From Sphingobium quisquiliarum P25 (GTDB taxonomy: Bacteria > Pseudomonadota > Alphaproteobacteria > Sphingomonadales > Sphingomonadaceae): a DNA stretch of 50,543 bases. The position numbers and the translations under genes are program-made. A model generated the notes under the pieces. It was not told where the DNA came from, did no database searches, and was given only the letters and a program-made list of their open reading frames with translations. Below, piece by piece: positions 26,461 through 34,917 of this stretch (position 1 is the first letter of the stretch; every line of letters starts with the position of its first letter). The stretch lies in contig NZ_ATHO01000110.1 of the NCBI RefSeq assembly GCF_000445065.1, forward strand, positions 1 to 50,543. The letters run 5' to 3'.

Positions 26461-28226
26461 TCGCGCTCGACCGCCGCAGCGTGATCGCGATCGCCCGGGA
26501 GGTGAACGCCGCGAGGACCAGCGCCGCCGCCGTGATGGAGGAAACAGTCGAACGGCTGACGGCTTATGATGCCGTTCAGCCGCAGATCTGGATCAGCCGA
26601 CGGAGCGCAGAGGATTTGATTGCTGCTGCCCGTGCGATCGATGCCCGCGTCGCAGCGGGCGAGGAGCTGCCTCTGGCGGGCGTCCCCTTCGCGGTGAAGG
26701 ACAATATCGATGTGGCCGGGCTTGAAACGACCGCCGCCTGTCCCGCTTTCGCCTATCGCCCAGGTAAATCCGCGACGGTTGTCGATCATCTGGTGGCAGC
26801 CGGGGCGATCTGCGTCGGGAAGACCAATCTCGATCAGTTCGCCACCGGACTGAACGGCACGCGCAGCCCTTATGGCGCACCGCGCAACGCCTATAATCTT
26901 GCCTATGTGAGCGGCGGGTCCAGTTCAGGCTCCTCCGTTGCCGTGGCGGCCGGGCTGGTCGCTTTCGCGCTGGGCACCGATACGGCTGGGTCGGGCCGGG
27001 TTCCTGCCGCCTTCCAGCATCTGATCGGGTTCAAGCCAAGCAAGGGACGGTGGAGCAATTCGGGCCTGGTGCCAGCGTGCCGCACGCTTGACTGCATCAC
27101 CGTCTTCACCGGCGACACTGGCGATGCCCGTCTGCTCGACCGGGTCATCGCCAGCTTCGATCCGGCAGACGCTTATTCAAAGCCGTTGGCTAATCGTCCG
27201 CTTGCCTGCAAGCGGATCGGCGTGCCGCGGCCTGAGCAACGGGCATGGTTCGGCGACGCGGAGTCGGAATATCTGTATGGCCGCGCGCTGGAGCGGCTTG
27301 GCGGACTGGCCGAAGTGGTGGAAATCGACATCGCTCCACTGCTCGAAGCCGCGCAACTGCTTTACGGCGGACCGTGGGTGGCCGAGCGAGCCGCCGCCCT
27401 AGCCGGACTCCTGGCCGATAATCCCGGCGCAATCGATCCGACTGTGCGCGAGGTGGTGGAACCGGGGCTGGGGATCAGCGCGGTGGAGCTGTTCAACGGC
27501 ATCTACAGGCTGGCCGAACTCAAGCGCCATGCCGACACGCAGTGGGCGGAAATCGACCTGCTGGCCTTTCCGACCACCGGATCGACCTACCGGGTTGCCG
27601 AACTGCTCGCTGCGCCGGTCGCGCTCAACAGCGCGCTCGGCTTCTACACCAATTTCGTGAACCTGCTCGACATGGCGGCCGTCGCCATTCCGGCCGGCAG
27701 CCGCGCCAATGGCACCGGCTTTGGCATCACCCTGATCGGGCCTGCCGACACTGATCGCGCCCTGCTCGATTTTGCGGACGCCTATCTCGCCGCCGCCAAT
27801 CTTCCTTCTCCACCGCCACTTGATCTGGAGGGCAAAATGCAGACCGTGAAACTCGCCGTCGTCGGCGCGCACCTGAAGGACATGCCATTGCACTGGCAAC
27901 TTACGTCGCGGGACGCCAGCTTCGTGGGCGCATTCGAAACCGCGCCCACCTACCGCCTCTATGCGATGGCGGACAGCGTGCCGCCCAAACCGGCGCTGGT
28001 GCATAGCGAAGATGGCGGGCCGATCGCGCTTGAGGTCTATGAGCTGGGCGTGGCCGAGTTTGGAAGCTTCGTTGCCGAAGTGCCCGCCCCGCTGGCGATC
28101 GGCACGGTGACGCTGGCCGACGGCAGCAGCGTCAAGGGCTTTGTCGCCGAGCCGCGCGCGGTGACCGGGGCGGAGGACATTACCGCCCTGGGCGGCTGGC
28201 GCGCCTATATCGACCGGAAGGGATGA
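26457..28226 (+). CDS. atzF: Allophanate hydrolase (AtzF type)
   Basis: 589 residues: an amidase-signature domain (~1-440) with the Ser-cisSer-Lys triad region visible as AVKDN (Lys81) and SGGSSSGSS (residues 152-160) followed by GTDTAGSGRVPAAF, then a C-terminal AtzF/DurA domain (~460-589; KLAVVGAHLKDMPLHW). The two-domain form is the one that hydrolyses allophanate fully to ammonia and CO2. ATG overlaps the carboxylase stop (ATGA). It completes guanidine to carboxyguanidine to allophanate to NH3 plus CO2. Confidence 0.93.
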   Translation: MIALDRRSVIAIAREVNAARTSAAAVMEETVERLTAYDAVQPQIWISRRSAEDLIAAARAIDARVAAGEELPLAGVPFAVKDNIDVAGLETTAACPAFAYRPGKSATVVDHLVAAGAICVGKTNLDQFATGLNGTRSPYGAPRNAYNLAYVSGGSSSGSSVAVAAGLVAFALGTDTAGSGRVPAAFQHLIGFKPSKGRWSNSGLVPACRTLDCITVFTGDTGDARLLDRVIASFDPADAYSKPLANRPLACKRIGVPRPEQRAWFGDAESEYLYGRALERLGGLAEVVEIDIAPLLEAAQLLYGGPWVAERAAALAGLLADNPGAIDPTVREVVEPGLGISAVELFNGIYRLAELKRHADTQWAEIDLLAFPTTGSTYRVAELLAAPVALNSALGFYTNFVNLLDMAAVAIPAGSRANGTGFGITLIGPADTDRALLDFADAYLAAANLPSPPPLDLEGKMQTVKLAVVGAHLKDMPLHWQLTSRDASFVGAFETAPTYRLYAMADSVPPKPALVHSEDGGPIALEVYELGVAEFGSFVAEVPAPLAIGTVTLADGSSVKGFVAEPRAVTGAEDITALGGWRAYIDRKG

Positions 28227-28228
28227 TC

Positions 28229-29164
28229 ATGTCGAAGCTTCCCATTCTTGGCGCGGTACTGGCGGCGGGTTTTTCCGCCGCCGCCGCCGCCGCCGCCGCT
28301 CCGGCTCATGGCGAGCAGGTGATCCAGGTCCCCGGCTTTGCCGACTTCCTGGCGGTCGACGGGGATAGCGTCTGGGCGACCAACGACGCCCGCGTGGAGC
28401 GGTGGTCGCGGCAGGGCAGGATCGCTTTGGTCCCGATGTCCAAACCATGCGGCGCAATGGCGATATTGGGCGATGATTTGTGGGTGGCTGATTGCAAGGA
28501 ACAGGCGCTCGTCAGGATCGACAGGCACAAGGCGCAAAAGACCGCCACCATCCCGACCGGGATCGCCAATCCCAAGGGCGAGCTTAACGTCGTTGCCGGG
28601 GCGGGATCAATCTGGGTCGCCAGCGATCAGAAGGGCATAGTCTCACGCGTCGATCCCGCAAGCAACAAGGTGACTGCCACCATCCCGGTCAGCATGGGCA
28701 CGCATTACCTGACCTTCGGCTTTGGCTCGGTATGGGCGGTGAGCAGCGAAGCGGGGACGATACAGCGCATCGATCCGGCAAGCGATACAGTGGTCAAGAC
28801 CACGGCGCTCGGCAAGGAGCCCGCCTTCCTCGCTGCTGGAGAAGGCGCGGTATGGGTTCAGGAGCAGGGCGACGGATCGATTGCGCGCGTCGATCCAGCC
28901 AGCGGCGAAGTGACCGGCCGGGTCAAGGTCGGCGAAGTGCTGAAATATGGCGATATCGATACAGGCGCGGGAATGGTGTGGCTGCGCACCACGGAGGACC
29001 AGACCTTCGTCGCTATCGACCCTGAAACGCTGACCGTGAAGGCGCGGGTGGGCAAGGCCGAGGGCAGCGGGGCGCTGCGCTTCACGAGCGAAGGCCTGTG
29101 GACTTCGGCCCATGACGTGCAGACGCTGACCTGGTGGCCTGATCCGGCAAGGCTGGCGAAATAA
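28229..29164 (+). CDS. Exported beta-propeller (YncE/virginiamycin-lyase-like) protein
   Basis: 311 residues with a signal peptide whose hydrophobic core is an alanine run encoded by eight consecutive CCG-phase triplets. The mature part is a series of ~42-residue blades, each with a VWA(T/S) strand and an R(I/V)DPAS turn (SRVDPASNKV, QRIDPASDTV, ARVDPASGEV), which predicts a beta-propeller in the periplasm. ATG 28229 is preceded by GGAAGGG at good spacing; an ATG at 28223 is too close to it. It directly follows the allophanate hydrolase and ends the operon. No role in guanidine use is established; periplasmic binding or a surface lactonase-like activity are possibilities. Confidence 0.83.
   Translation: MSKLPILGAVLAAGFSAAAAAAAAPAHGEQVIQVPGFADFLAVDGDSVWATNDARVERWSRQGRIALVPMSKPCGAMAILGDDLWVADCKEQALVRIDRHKAQKTATIPTGIANPKGELNVVAGAGSIWVASDQKGIVSRVDPASNKVTATIPVSMGTHYLTFGFGSVWAVSSEAGTIQRIDPASDTVVKTTALGKEPAFLAAGEGAVWVQEQGDGSIARVDPASGEVTGRVKVGEVLKYGDIDTGAGMVWLRTTEDQTFVAIDPETLTVKARVGKAEGSGALRFTSEGLWTSAHDVQTLTWWPDPARLAK
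28275..28298 (+). repeat. CCG trinucleotide tract (8 units)
   Basis: Eight uninterrupted CCG units lie inside the signal-peptide codons of the beta-propeller gene and encode part of its poly-alanine core. Slippage would change signal length by whole residues without a frameshift. Confidence 0.85.
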
Positions 29165-29170
29165 TCGATG

Positions 29171-29207
29171 TCCCCGCCGCCTCGTCAAATCATCGAGGTG
29201 ACGGGGA
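29171..29207. terminator. Hairpin between convergent genes
   Basis: CCCCG plus CCTCG on the left arm pair with CGAGG plus CGGGG on the right arm around a short loop (TCAAATCAT). The hairpin lies between the end of the guanidine operon and the end of the convergent UrcA gene, so it may stop transcription from both sides. There is no strong U-tract on either strand, so efficiency is uncertain. Confidence 0.45.
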
Positions 29208-29220
29208 AATCACGAATGAA

Positions 29221-29547
29221 CTAGCGGATAGAAGCGACGCGCACGGGCTTTGAGGTCATGGCGAGGCGCGATTCGATCTGGGAACGAATGTCGGCCAGAA
29301 CCGCGGCGCGGCATGCCTGGGCCTTCGCTTCGGCGGCGAGGTGGACGCCAGCGAGACGGCTGCCGCAGACGGAGCTTGCAGCCTGATCCATGCGGATGGC
29401 GAGGCGCTGCTGGCCTTCGGCGGAAGCGAGGTCGATGCCCTTGAGGTCGAGGATCGCCTGATCCTGCGCGAAAGGGTTGCCGGCGGCGAAGGCGGAAGCG
29501 GGGATCGCGCATGCGAAAGTGGCCAAGGCCACAAGGCCAATCTTCAT
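29221..29547 (-). CDS. UrcA family protein
   Basis: 108 residues with a signal peptide (MKIGLVALATFACAIPASAFA). The short mature domain fits the UrcA family, which is common in sphingomonads and caulobacters: LDLKGIDLASAEGQQRL, then two conserved Cys (SSVCG and AQACRAAV) likely forming a disulfide. Function of the family is unknown. ATG 29547 was chosen over the adjacent 29550 because AGGAG then has better spacing. An AT-rich stretch at 29600-29670 probably carries its promoter. Confidence 0.85.
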   Translation of the reverse strand: MKIGLVALATFACAIPASAFAAGNPFAQDQAILDLKGIDLASAEGQQRLAIRMDQAASSVCGSRLAGVHLAAEAKAQACRAAVLADIRSQIESRLAMTSKPVRVASIR

Positions 29548-29672
29548 CATTGTCTCCTGTGCGTCAGACGAACGCCGCTCTCCGGCGACTGCGGATCACA
29601 TAAAACGAGACAATGATTATTTCAAGACAACAATAAAGATCGTTATTTTATTACTGAACATCTACCTCATTA

Positions 29673-30032
29673 TTACTTTGCCCGGATGACCAGCATGGTC
29701 AGCTTCTCTGGCTGCACGAACATTCCGATCGGCAGCCTTGCCTCCGTCTCGGCACCATCGACGGCTATGGTGATCGTACGCGCGTTGGGAGCGGACCATG
29801 CGCGAAGCGTTTCGACCGGCAGGCGGGCTTGCCAGCGCCGCCCGCCTTCTACCGCCACCGCATGACCGTTGATCGCGACCACAGAGCCGCGATGATCGCG
29901 ATGGCCAGTGACGAGCAGGCAATCGCCCGACCGGCACTCGACCAGCCGGGTGCCCGGTTCGGGCGCGGCAATGGCGGGCGTAGCGGCAGCGGCAAATGCC
30001 GGGATCAGCATCCATCTGGCGATTGCTGACAT
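29673..30032 (-). CDS. Small exported protein of unknown function
   Basis: 119 residues with a signal peptide (MSAIARWMLIPAFAAAATPAIA). The mature part is beta-rich with two close cysteines (VECRSGDCLLVTGHRD) that probably form a disulfide. No family was recognised. ATG 30032 is preceded by AAGGAAAGGAA. It follows the sulfotransferase gene by 17 bp on the same strand and is probably co-transcribed with it. Confidence 0.7.
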   Translation of the reverse strand: MSAIARWMLIPAFAAAATPAIAAPEPGTRLVECRSGDCLLVTGHRDHRGSVVAINGHAVAVEGGRRWQARLPVETLRAWSAPNARTITIAVDGAETEARLPIGMFVQPEKLTMLVIRAK

Positions 30033-30049
30033 GATCCGGTTCCTTTCCT

Positions 30050-31618
30050 TCACGAGACGTCGACCCCGGCCTGTTCGAAAAAGCGGCGCACCGGCTCCAG
30101 CACCGCAGCATGCCGCCTCCACCGGCCCACGGAGTCGGCGTAGATCGGCCTGCGGACCTGGGCGGCGCTGGGCGTCGAGACCGGGGCGTTATTGGCATGG
30201 AACGACAGGCAGGCGTCCGCCCAGTCGAGGCCGCAATGCGTGAGCAGCCGTTGCGTCTGGCCTTCCTGATCGGCGACGATATCCTCATAGCGAAGTTCGA
30301 TGATGCGGCCGGGCAGGACCTTTCGCCACAGGCTCATCAGCCGGTCGAAGCGGACATAATAAGCGGCGATGTCGAGAAGGTCGTAGCTATAGTCATAATA
30401 GCGGGAACTGACCGCAAAGAGGTTGCGGAAGTTGCTGAGCACCGTGTCCATCGGATGGCGGCGCAGGCAAATGATCCTGGCGGCGGGCAGCGCGCATGCG
30501 ATGAATCCCGCATAGAAGAAATTGCCGGGAAACTTGTCGATAAAGCGCAGCGCCGGGTCGCGGCGGTGATGCGCCGCGCGGCGCAGGAAGTCGCGCCCGA
30601 TCCCGCCCATGTCAGCGCGCGCGGCGGTGGCGATCGTTTCGGCGTCCATGACCGTGGGCGTCCGCGTTCCTGCCGCCTTCTTCACGGCGAGCGGCATGGC
30701 CTGCAATTCCCCGGCGCTTTCCACCAGCGGATGCGACGACAGGATGCGATCGACCAGTGTCGTTCCGGTGCGCGGCATGCCGATGATGAAGATGGGATCT
30801 TCCGCGGGTGCTTCATGCGCTTCGGGAAGCGGCCATGCGGCTTCCACAGCGCCGAACAGCGCGGCATCGCGGGCAAAGGCATAGGGAAGCGTGCGGCGAT
30901 GGTGCGCATTGGCGGCGCAAAGCCGTTCCAGCGCCTCATCCGGCCTGCCGATATCCTCCAGCTCCTTTGCCAGGGCATAGCCTAGCAACAGCCTGCTGCG
31001 GCCGTCCTTCGTGCCTGTAAGCGTTCGTGTCAGGCGATCGACATGATTATGGTCCGGCCTTTGCTTGCGCAGGGCGGAGAGGAGATGGTGGGCGCGCGCG
31101 TCGTGTGGAGCGAAGGTGAGCAAGGCTTCCAGCGCAGCCTCTGCCTCATCTGCGCGGCCGAGAAAGTTGAGAGCCGTCGCCAGATTGTAGCGATAGTTCA
31201 CATTTTGCGGGTCGATCCGAACCGCTTCTTCGAAATGGCCGAGTGCGGCGGCATGATCACCCAGCCGGGCATAGACACAGCCCATCGTGTCGCGGCTGAG
31301 CGCATCCTTGGGCGGAGCCTGCTCGGCGTCGCGCAGGGTGGATGCGGCATCGCCATCCCGGCGGTCCATGATGAGGAGCCGGGCAAGTTGCGCCCGGTAT
31401 TCGCCCTGCGGATCAAGCGTCACTGCTTGGCCGAGATGCTGGATGCCCGTGCCGATGCGGCCAGCGTTGGATTCTGCGAGGCCGAAGAGGAAGTGGCCTT
31501 CGGCATCTTTCGGATTATGCGCCAACATCCTGGCAGCGAGATGGCGCGCCGCCTGGAAGTCGCCCTGGGCCAGAGCGCCGCGCGCGGGACTGGCCTGCGA
31601 GGCGCGCGCCATCGTCAT
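30050..31618 (-). CDS. TPR-repeat sulfotransferase
   Basis: 522 residues. The first ~230 residues are tetratricopeptide repeats (for example GCVYARLGDHAAALGHFEEA near residue 113). The C-terminal half is a sulfotransferase domain: FIIGMPRTGTTLVDRIL near 253 is the 5'-phosphosulfate loop of PAPS-dependent enzymes, and RHPMDTVLSNFRNLF near 388 the 3'-phosphate site. This TPR plus sulfotransferase design is widespread in Sphingomonadaceae; the acceptor is unknown. Its ATG overlaps the stop of the upstream desaturase-family gene (ATGA), which links it to modification of a lipid or other membrane product (inference). Confidence 0.9.
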   Translation of the reverse strand: MTMARASQASPARGALAQGDFQAARHLAARMLAHNPKDAEGHFLFGLAESNAGRIGTGIQHLGQAVTLDPQGEYRAQLARLLIMDRRDGDAASTLRDAEQAPPKDALSRDTMGCVYARLGDHAAALGHFEEAVRIDPQNVNYRYNLATALNFLGRADEAEAALEALLTFAPHDARAHHLLSALRKQRPDHNHVDRLTRTLTGTKDGRSRLLLGYALAKELEDIGRPDEALERLCAANAHHRRTLPYAFARDAALFGAVEAAWPLPEAHEAPAEDPIFIIGMPRTGTTLVDRILSSHPLVESAGELQAMPLAVKKAAGTRTPTVMDAETIATAARADMGGIGRDFLRRAAHHRRDPALRFIDKFPGNFFYAGFIACALPAARIICLRRHPMDTVLSNFRNLFAVSSRYYDYSYDLLDIAAYYVRFDRLMSLWRKVLPGRIIELRYEDIVADQEGQTQRLLTHCGLDWADACLSFHANNAPVSTPSAAQVRRPIYADSVGRWRRHAAVLEPVRRFFEQAGVDVS

Positions 31619-32604
31619 GCCGCGATCGCGCTCCCGATGGTTTCCCGGCCCGGCGCATCGCCATCCGCCTGATCAGGTCCGATGCTGTTTCCGCTGGCCT
31701 GGGCGGCCGCCTTGCGCGTCTTGTATCTTTCGATCAGCGGCCGGAAGGGGAAGATGGTCTGTTCCCAGATCGTCAGGCGGCGGCGGTCATCCTGACCCAC
31801 CACGGCCGCTTCGCCTTCGCGATAGGTGCCGAAGATGCGATCCAGCAGGATCAGCGAATTGCCATAGTTGCAGCGGGTGCTGTCATAGTCCGTCGAATGA
31901 TGGAGGCTGTGGTGCCGGATCGTCGTGAAGAAGAAGGAGTAGAAGGCCGGAGGGTCGGAGCGGACATTGGCATGAGCAAAGGTCGAGATGACGCCCAGGA
32001 CATTGATGGCCGCGAAGACAGCGGTCGTTTCAAGGTCGAACAGCGCGACGATGCTGAGGCTGATCAGGACAAGTTCGATGGGATTGCCGACCGCCCCTTT
32101 GGCCGCATTCAACTGCGTCAGATGATGATGCGGGGCGTGGGTCAGCCAGAAGGGCGTCACATTGTGCATCAGCCGATGCATCCAATATTGGCCAAATTCG
32201 ATGAGAAGGATCACGAGGGCGGCCTGCGCCAGCCATGGCATGTGCATGGCCCATTGCGTCGTGATGCCGAGCGAAGTCTTTGCCGCTGCCAACGGCTCCT
32301 CGCCTATCTTTTGCGATATCCATGCAATCACGGTGGCGCTGAGAACCGCATAGAACAGGTCGGTGGCAAATTCCCGCCGGTTCATTCGCCACCCGGCATG
32401 GCGTTCATGAATCTGTTCAAGCAGCAGCACGACGATCGTGATGAGCGCCGACATGACTGGCAAGGTCCAGGGCTGGTCCAGCAGGACCTTGGGACCAAAG
32501 GCCCAGAAGGACAGGACCGCCGCGATCATTACGGGCGGGACGAAGTTGAAAATCCTGTCCTTCATCGTGCTTGCCGGTGTGTTTGCCATGGCCGCGCCCA
32601 TCAT
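31615..32604 (-). CDS. Sterol desaturase/fatty acid hydroxylase family membrane protein, copy 1
   Basis: 329 residues, several membrane helices, and the histidine clusters of the diiron fatty acid hydroxylase superfamily: HRLMH (~147), HAPHHH (~160) and HHSLHH (~240). Its His motifs and flanking text (FGQYWMHR, LTHAPHH, NAAKGAVGNPIEL, LLDRIFGTY) closely resemble those of the second copy at 35550-36545, so the two are paralogues. It probably hydroxylates or desaturates a membrane lipid, hopanoid or carotenoid; the substrate is not determinable. ATG codons at 32601 and 32589 are alternative starts. Nothing recognisable lies in the 242 bp between this gene and the LysR gene. Confidence 0.88.
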   Translation of the reverse strand: MMGAAMANTPASTMKDRIFNFVPPVMIAAVLSFWAFGPKVLLDQPWTLPVMSALITIVVLLLEQIHERHAGWRMNRREFATDLFYAVLSATVIAWISQKIGEEPLAAAKTSLGITTQWAMHMPWLAQAALVILLIEFGQYWMHRLMHNVTPFWLTHAPHHHLTQLNAAKGAVGNPIELVLISLSIVALFDLETTAVFAAINVLGVISTFAHANVRSDPPAFYSFFFTTIRHHSLHHSTDYDSTRCNYGNSLILLDRIFGTYREGEAAVVGQDDRRRLTIWEQTIFPFRPLIERYKTRKAAAQASGNSIGPDQADGDAPGRETIGSAIAA

Positions 32605-32846
32605 CGAGCGCGGCGAACCGGCGTGGATGCGGGAACGACATGAGCCCGCGCGTACATGCCGGCAAGCAGCAGATCGCCAAGCATCGTGGCGAGATGACTG
32701 AGGCGACGAGCAAGGCGTTCAGGGGACGTTGGCGAGCAGGATTTCTGTTTCGTCGGCATGGTGCAGCTCCATTCCACCAGAGGAAGCTGTGCTGCGCTGC
32801 GTCATCAGGGCAGGGGTAAAATCCCGATGGAAGCCATAGATTTAAT

Positions 32847-33785
32847 TTATGCCCTGTTCTTGGCCCGCAACCGGCGGATCACTTCGTCCCAGAAAAGCTG
32901 GGTCGCAGTGTCTCGCGCCGCTTCGGAACGGGACAGGAGAAATATGTCGTAGGATGGCTCCGTATCCGCGTCGAGAATGGGCCAGAGCCGCTCCTTTGCG
33001 ACATCCTGTTCGGCGGCGAGGATGGGTAGAAAGCCGATGCCGACCCCCTGGATGATGAGTCGCTTCGCCTCATTAATGTCTTCCGCGAGCCCGCTGACGT
33101 TGGTCCCCAGGCGATACCGGCGGCGCAGATGCGTGATCAGTTCGATCTCATCATCGCCGGTAAGGACGAAACCTTCATCCTTCAGATCGTGCAGACGGCT
33201 CAGCCGATAACCGAAATAGGGGCTGTAGCGGGAGCAATAAAGTTGCTGACGCTCCACAAGCAGCGGTTCATAGACCAGGCTGCCGCGAACGCTGCCGTCA
33301 TAGCCGACGCCGATTTCAACCTCGCCCTGTTCGAGCGCATCAAGCACCTGACGCCAGGGCGAAACGCGAATTTCAATGTGGATCGCGGGATTGCGCCGAT
33401 GGAAGCTGGCGATCGCCTCGTCAAATTCAGGCGATATCAGGCCGGATATGATCTGAATACGGACGAAGCCTTCGACCCGCCTGGTCGCCTGCGCGATCTG
33501 ATGCGGCACCATCTGCGCCGATTCCAGCATTTCCTCGCAAAGCGTCATCATCGCCTTGCCCGCCGCCGTCATTTCGACACCCGTAGCCGTGCGGCGGAGA
33601 AGGGTGGCGCCGACATGGTCCTCCAGCCGCTTAAGCGCCGCGCTGATGCTGGGCTGCTGCCGGTTGAGTTGCCGGGCCGCCGCGCCGATGCCCCCGGCGC
33701 GGACGATATCAACGAAGGTGCGCATCAGGTTCCAATCGACCCTGCTCGCGAACTTCCTGTCGATCAGGCCCGCTCTATCATTCAT
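32847..33785 (-). CDS. LysR-family transcriptional regulator
   Basis: 312 residues. The N-terminal winged helix-turn-helix is clear (TFVDIVRAGGIGAAARQLN, QQPSISAALKRLEDHVG), followed by the periplasmic-binding-like effector domain. ATG 33785 was chosen because GGAAAGG lies upstream; an in-frame ATG at 33803 is the alternative. It is divergent from the 2-oxoglutarate dioxygenase gene across about 110 bp, the usual arrangement of a LysR protein and its target. Confidence 0.9.
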   Translation of the reverse strand: MNDRAGLIDRKFASRVDWNLMRTFVDIVRAGGIGAAARQLNRQQPSISAALKRLEDHVGATLLRRTATGVEMTAAGKAMMTLCEEMLESAQMVPHQIAQATRRVEGFVRIQIISGLISPEFDEAIASFHRRNPAIHIEIRVSPWRQVLDALEQGEVEIGVGYDGSVRGSLVYEPLLVERQQLYCSRYSPYFGYRLSRLHDLKDEGFVLTGDDEIELITHLRRRYRLGTNVSGLAEDINEAKRLIIQGVGIGFLPILAAEQDVAKERLWPILDADTEPSYDIFLLSRSEAARDTATQLFWDEVIRRLRAKNRA

Positions 33786-33893
33786 CTGCCGCCTTTCCAT
33801 CATCGCAGAATGACGCAGCCATAGATCAAATCAATGGAAATCATCGGAACACCACATCTTATCGTTATGACCTGTGAGGTCTAGCATGGCGGC

Positions 33894-34889
33894 ATGACTT
33901 GTCTGCCCGTTGTCGACATATCCCATCTGGCAAGCGATCGCCTGAATGAGCGGTGCGCCGTGGCCCAGGCGCTGGACCGCGCCTGCGTTGAGGCCGGGTT
34001 CCTGTATATCAGGGGGAGCCAGTTCGACTGGACGCTTTTCCGCCGCCTGCATGCGCGGGCCCAGCTCTATTTCGCGCTGGACGACGCCGTTAAAATGACG
34101 AGCTATATAGGCCGGTCGCAGAACCATAGCGGATATGTTCCCATCGGCGAGGAGGCGTTCGGCGAGGGGGCTGGCGACCTCAAGGAAGCCTATGACGTCA
34201 ATTGCGACTATCCGCATGCGGAAGGACGCCGCCCGCTGCTGGGGCCCAACATCTGGCCGGACATGGCGGGGTTCCGCGAAGATGTTTCCGCCTATTATGC
34301 CCACATCATGGACATCGGCCGGCAGCTTTTCCGCGCCTTTGCGCTGGCGCTGGGCCTGGATGAAGATCATTTCGGCCCGCACCTCGCCCATCCCCCGAGC
34401 CAGCTGCGCTTGATCCACTATCCCCATGATGAGAGCGCCGATGACAGGCCGGGCATCGGGGCACATACCGACTATGAATGCTTCACATTGCTTTTCGCCA
34501 CAGCGCCCGGATTGCAAGTTCTCGACAAACAGGGCGAATGGGCCGACGTGCCCCTGATCGACGGCGCGATGATCATGAATATCGGCGACATGATGGAGGT
34601 CCTGTCCAACGGACGATATCTGGCGACGAAGCATCGCGTGAAGAAGGTCAAGGAGGAGCGTTATTCCTTCCCCATGTTCCACGCCTGCGATTATGACTAT
34701 GTCATCGCTCCCGTTATGCGCGGCGAAACGCCGCGCTATGCGCCGGTCAAGGGGGGTGAGCATCTGTTCAGCCAGACAGCGCGCACTTTCGCCTATCTGA
34801 AGCAGCGCGCGGCCGCGGGCGGCCTGGTGGTGAGCGAAGGCGTGCCCTCCGGTTTCTTCGGGCAGCGGAAAGGGGCTACGGGCGCCTAG
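33894..34889 (+). CDS. 2-oxoglutarate/Fe(II) dioxygenase, isopenicillin N synthase-like family
   Basis: 331 residues with a DIOX_N-like N-terminal region (LPVVDISHL, near residue 4) and the jelly-roll core. Iron ligands are H191, D193 (AHTDYE) and H247 (TKHRV); R256 with S258 (RYSF) is the expected 2-oxoglutarate anchor. The substrate is unknown. Related enzymes hydroxylate amino acids, and some release guanidine from arginine or homoarginine, which is notable beside a guanidine operon, but sequence alone does not support that activity. A LysR regulator is encoded divergently. Convergent with the gene at 34918. Confidence 0.88.
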   Translation: MTCLPVVDISHLASDRLNERCAVAQALDRACVEAGFLYIRGSQFDWTLFRRLHARAQLYFALDDAVKMTSYIGRSQNHSGYVPIGEEAFGEGAGDLKEAYDVNCDYPHAEGRRPLLGPNIWPDMAGFREDVSAYYAHIMDIGRQLFRAFALALGLDEDHFGPHLAHPPSQLRLIHYPHDESADDRPGIGAHTDYECFTLLFATAPGLQVLDKQGEWADVPLIDGAMIMNIGDMMEVLSNGRYLATKHRVKKVKEERYSFPMFHACDYDYVIAPVMRGETPRYAPVKGGEHLFSQTARTFAYLKQRAAAGGLVVSEGVPSGFFGQRKGATGA

Positions 34890-34917
34890 TTTAATTCGCG
34901 GGACGCGGAGCGCCGTA

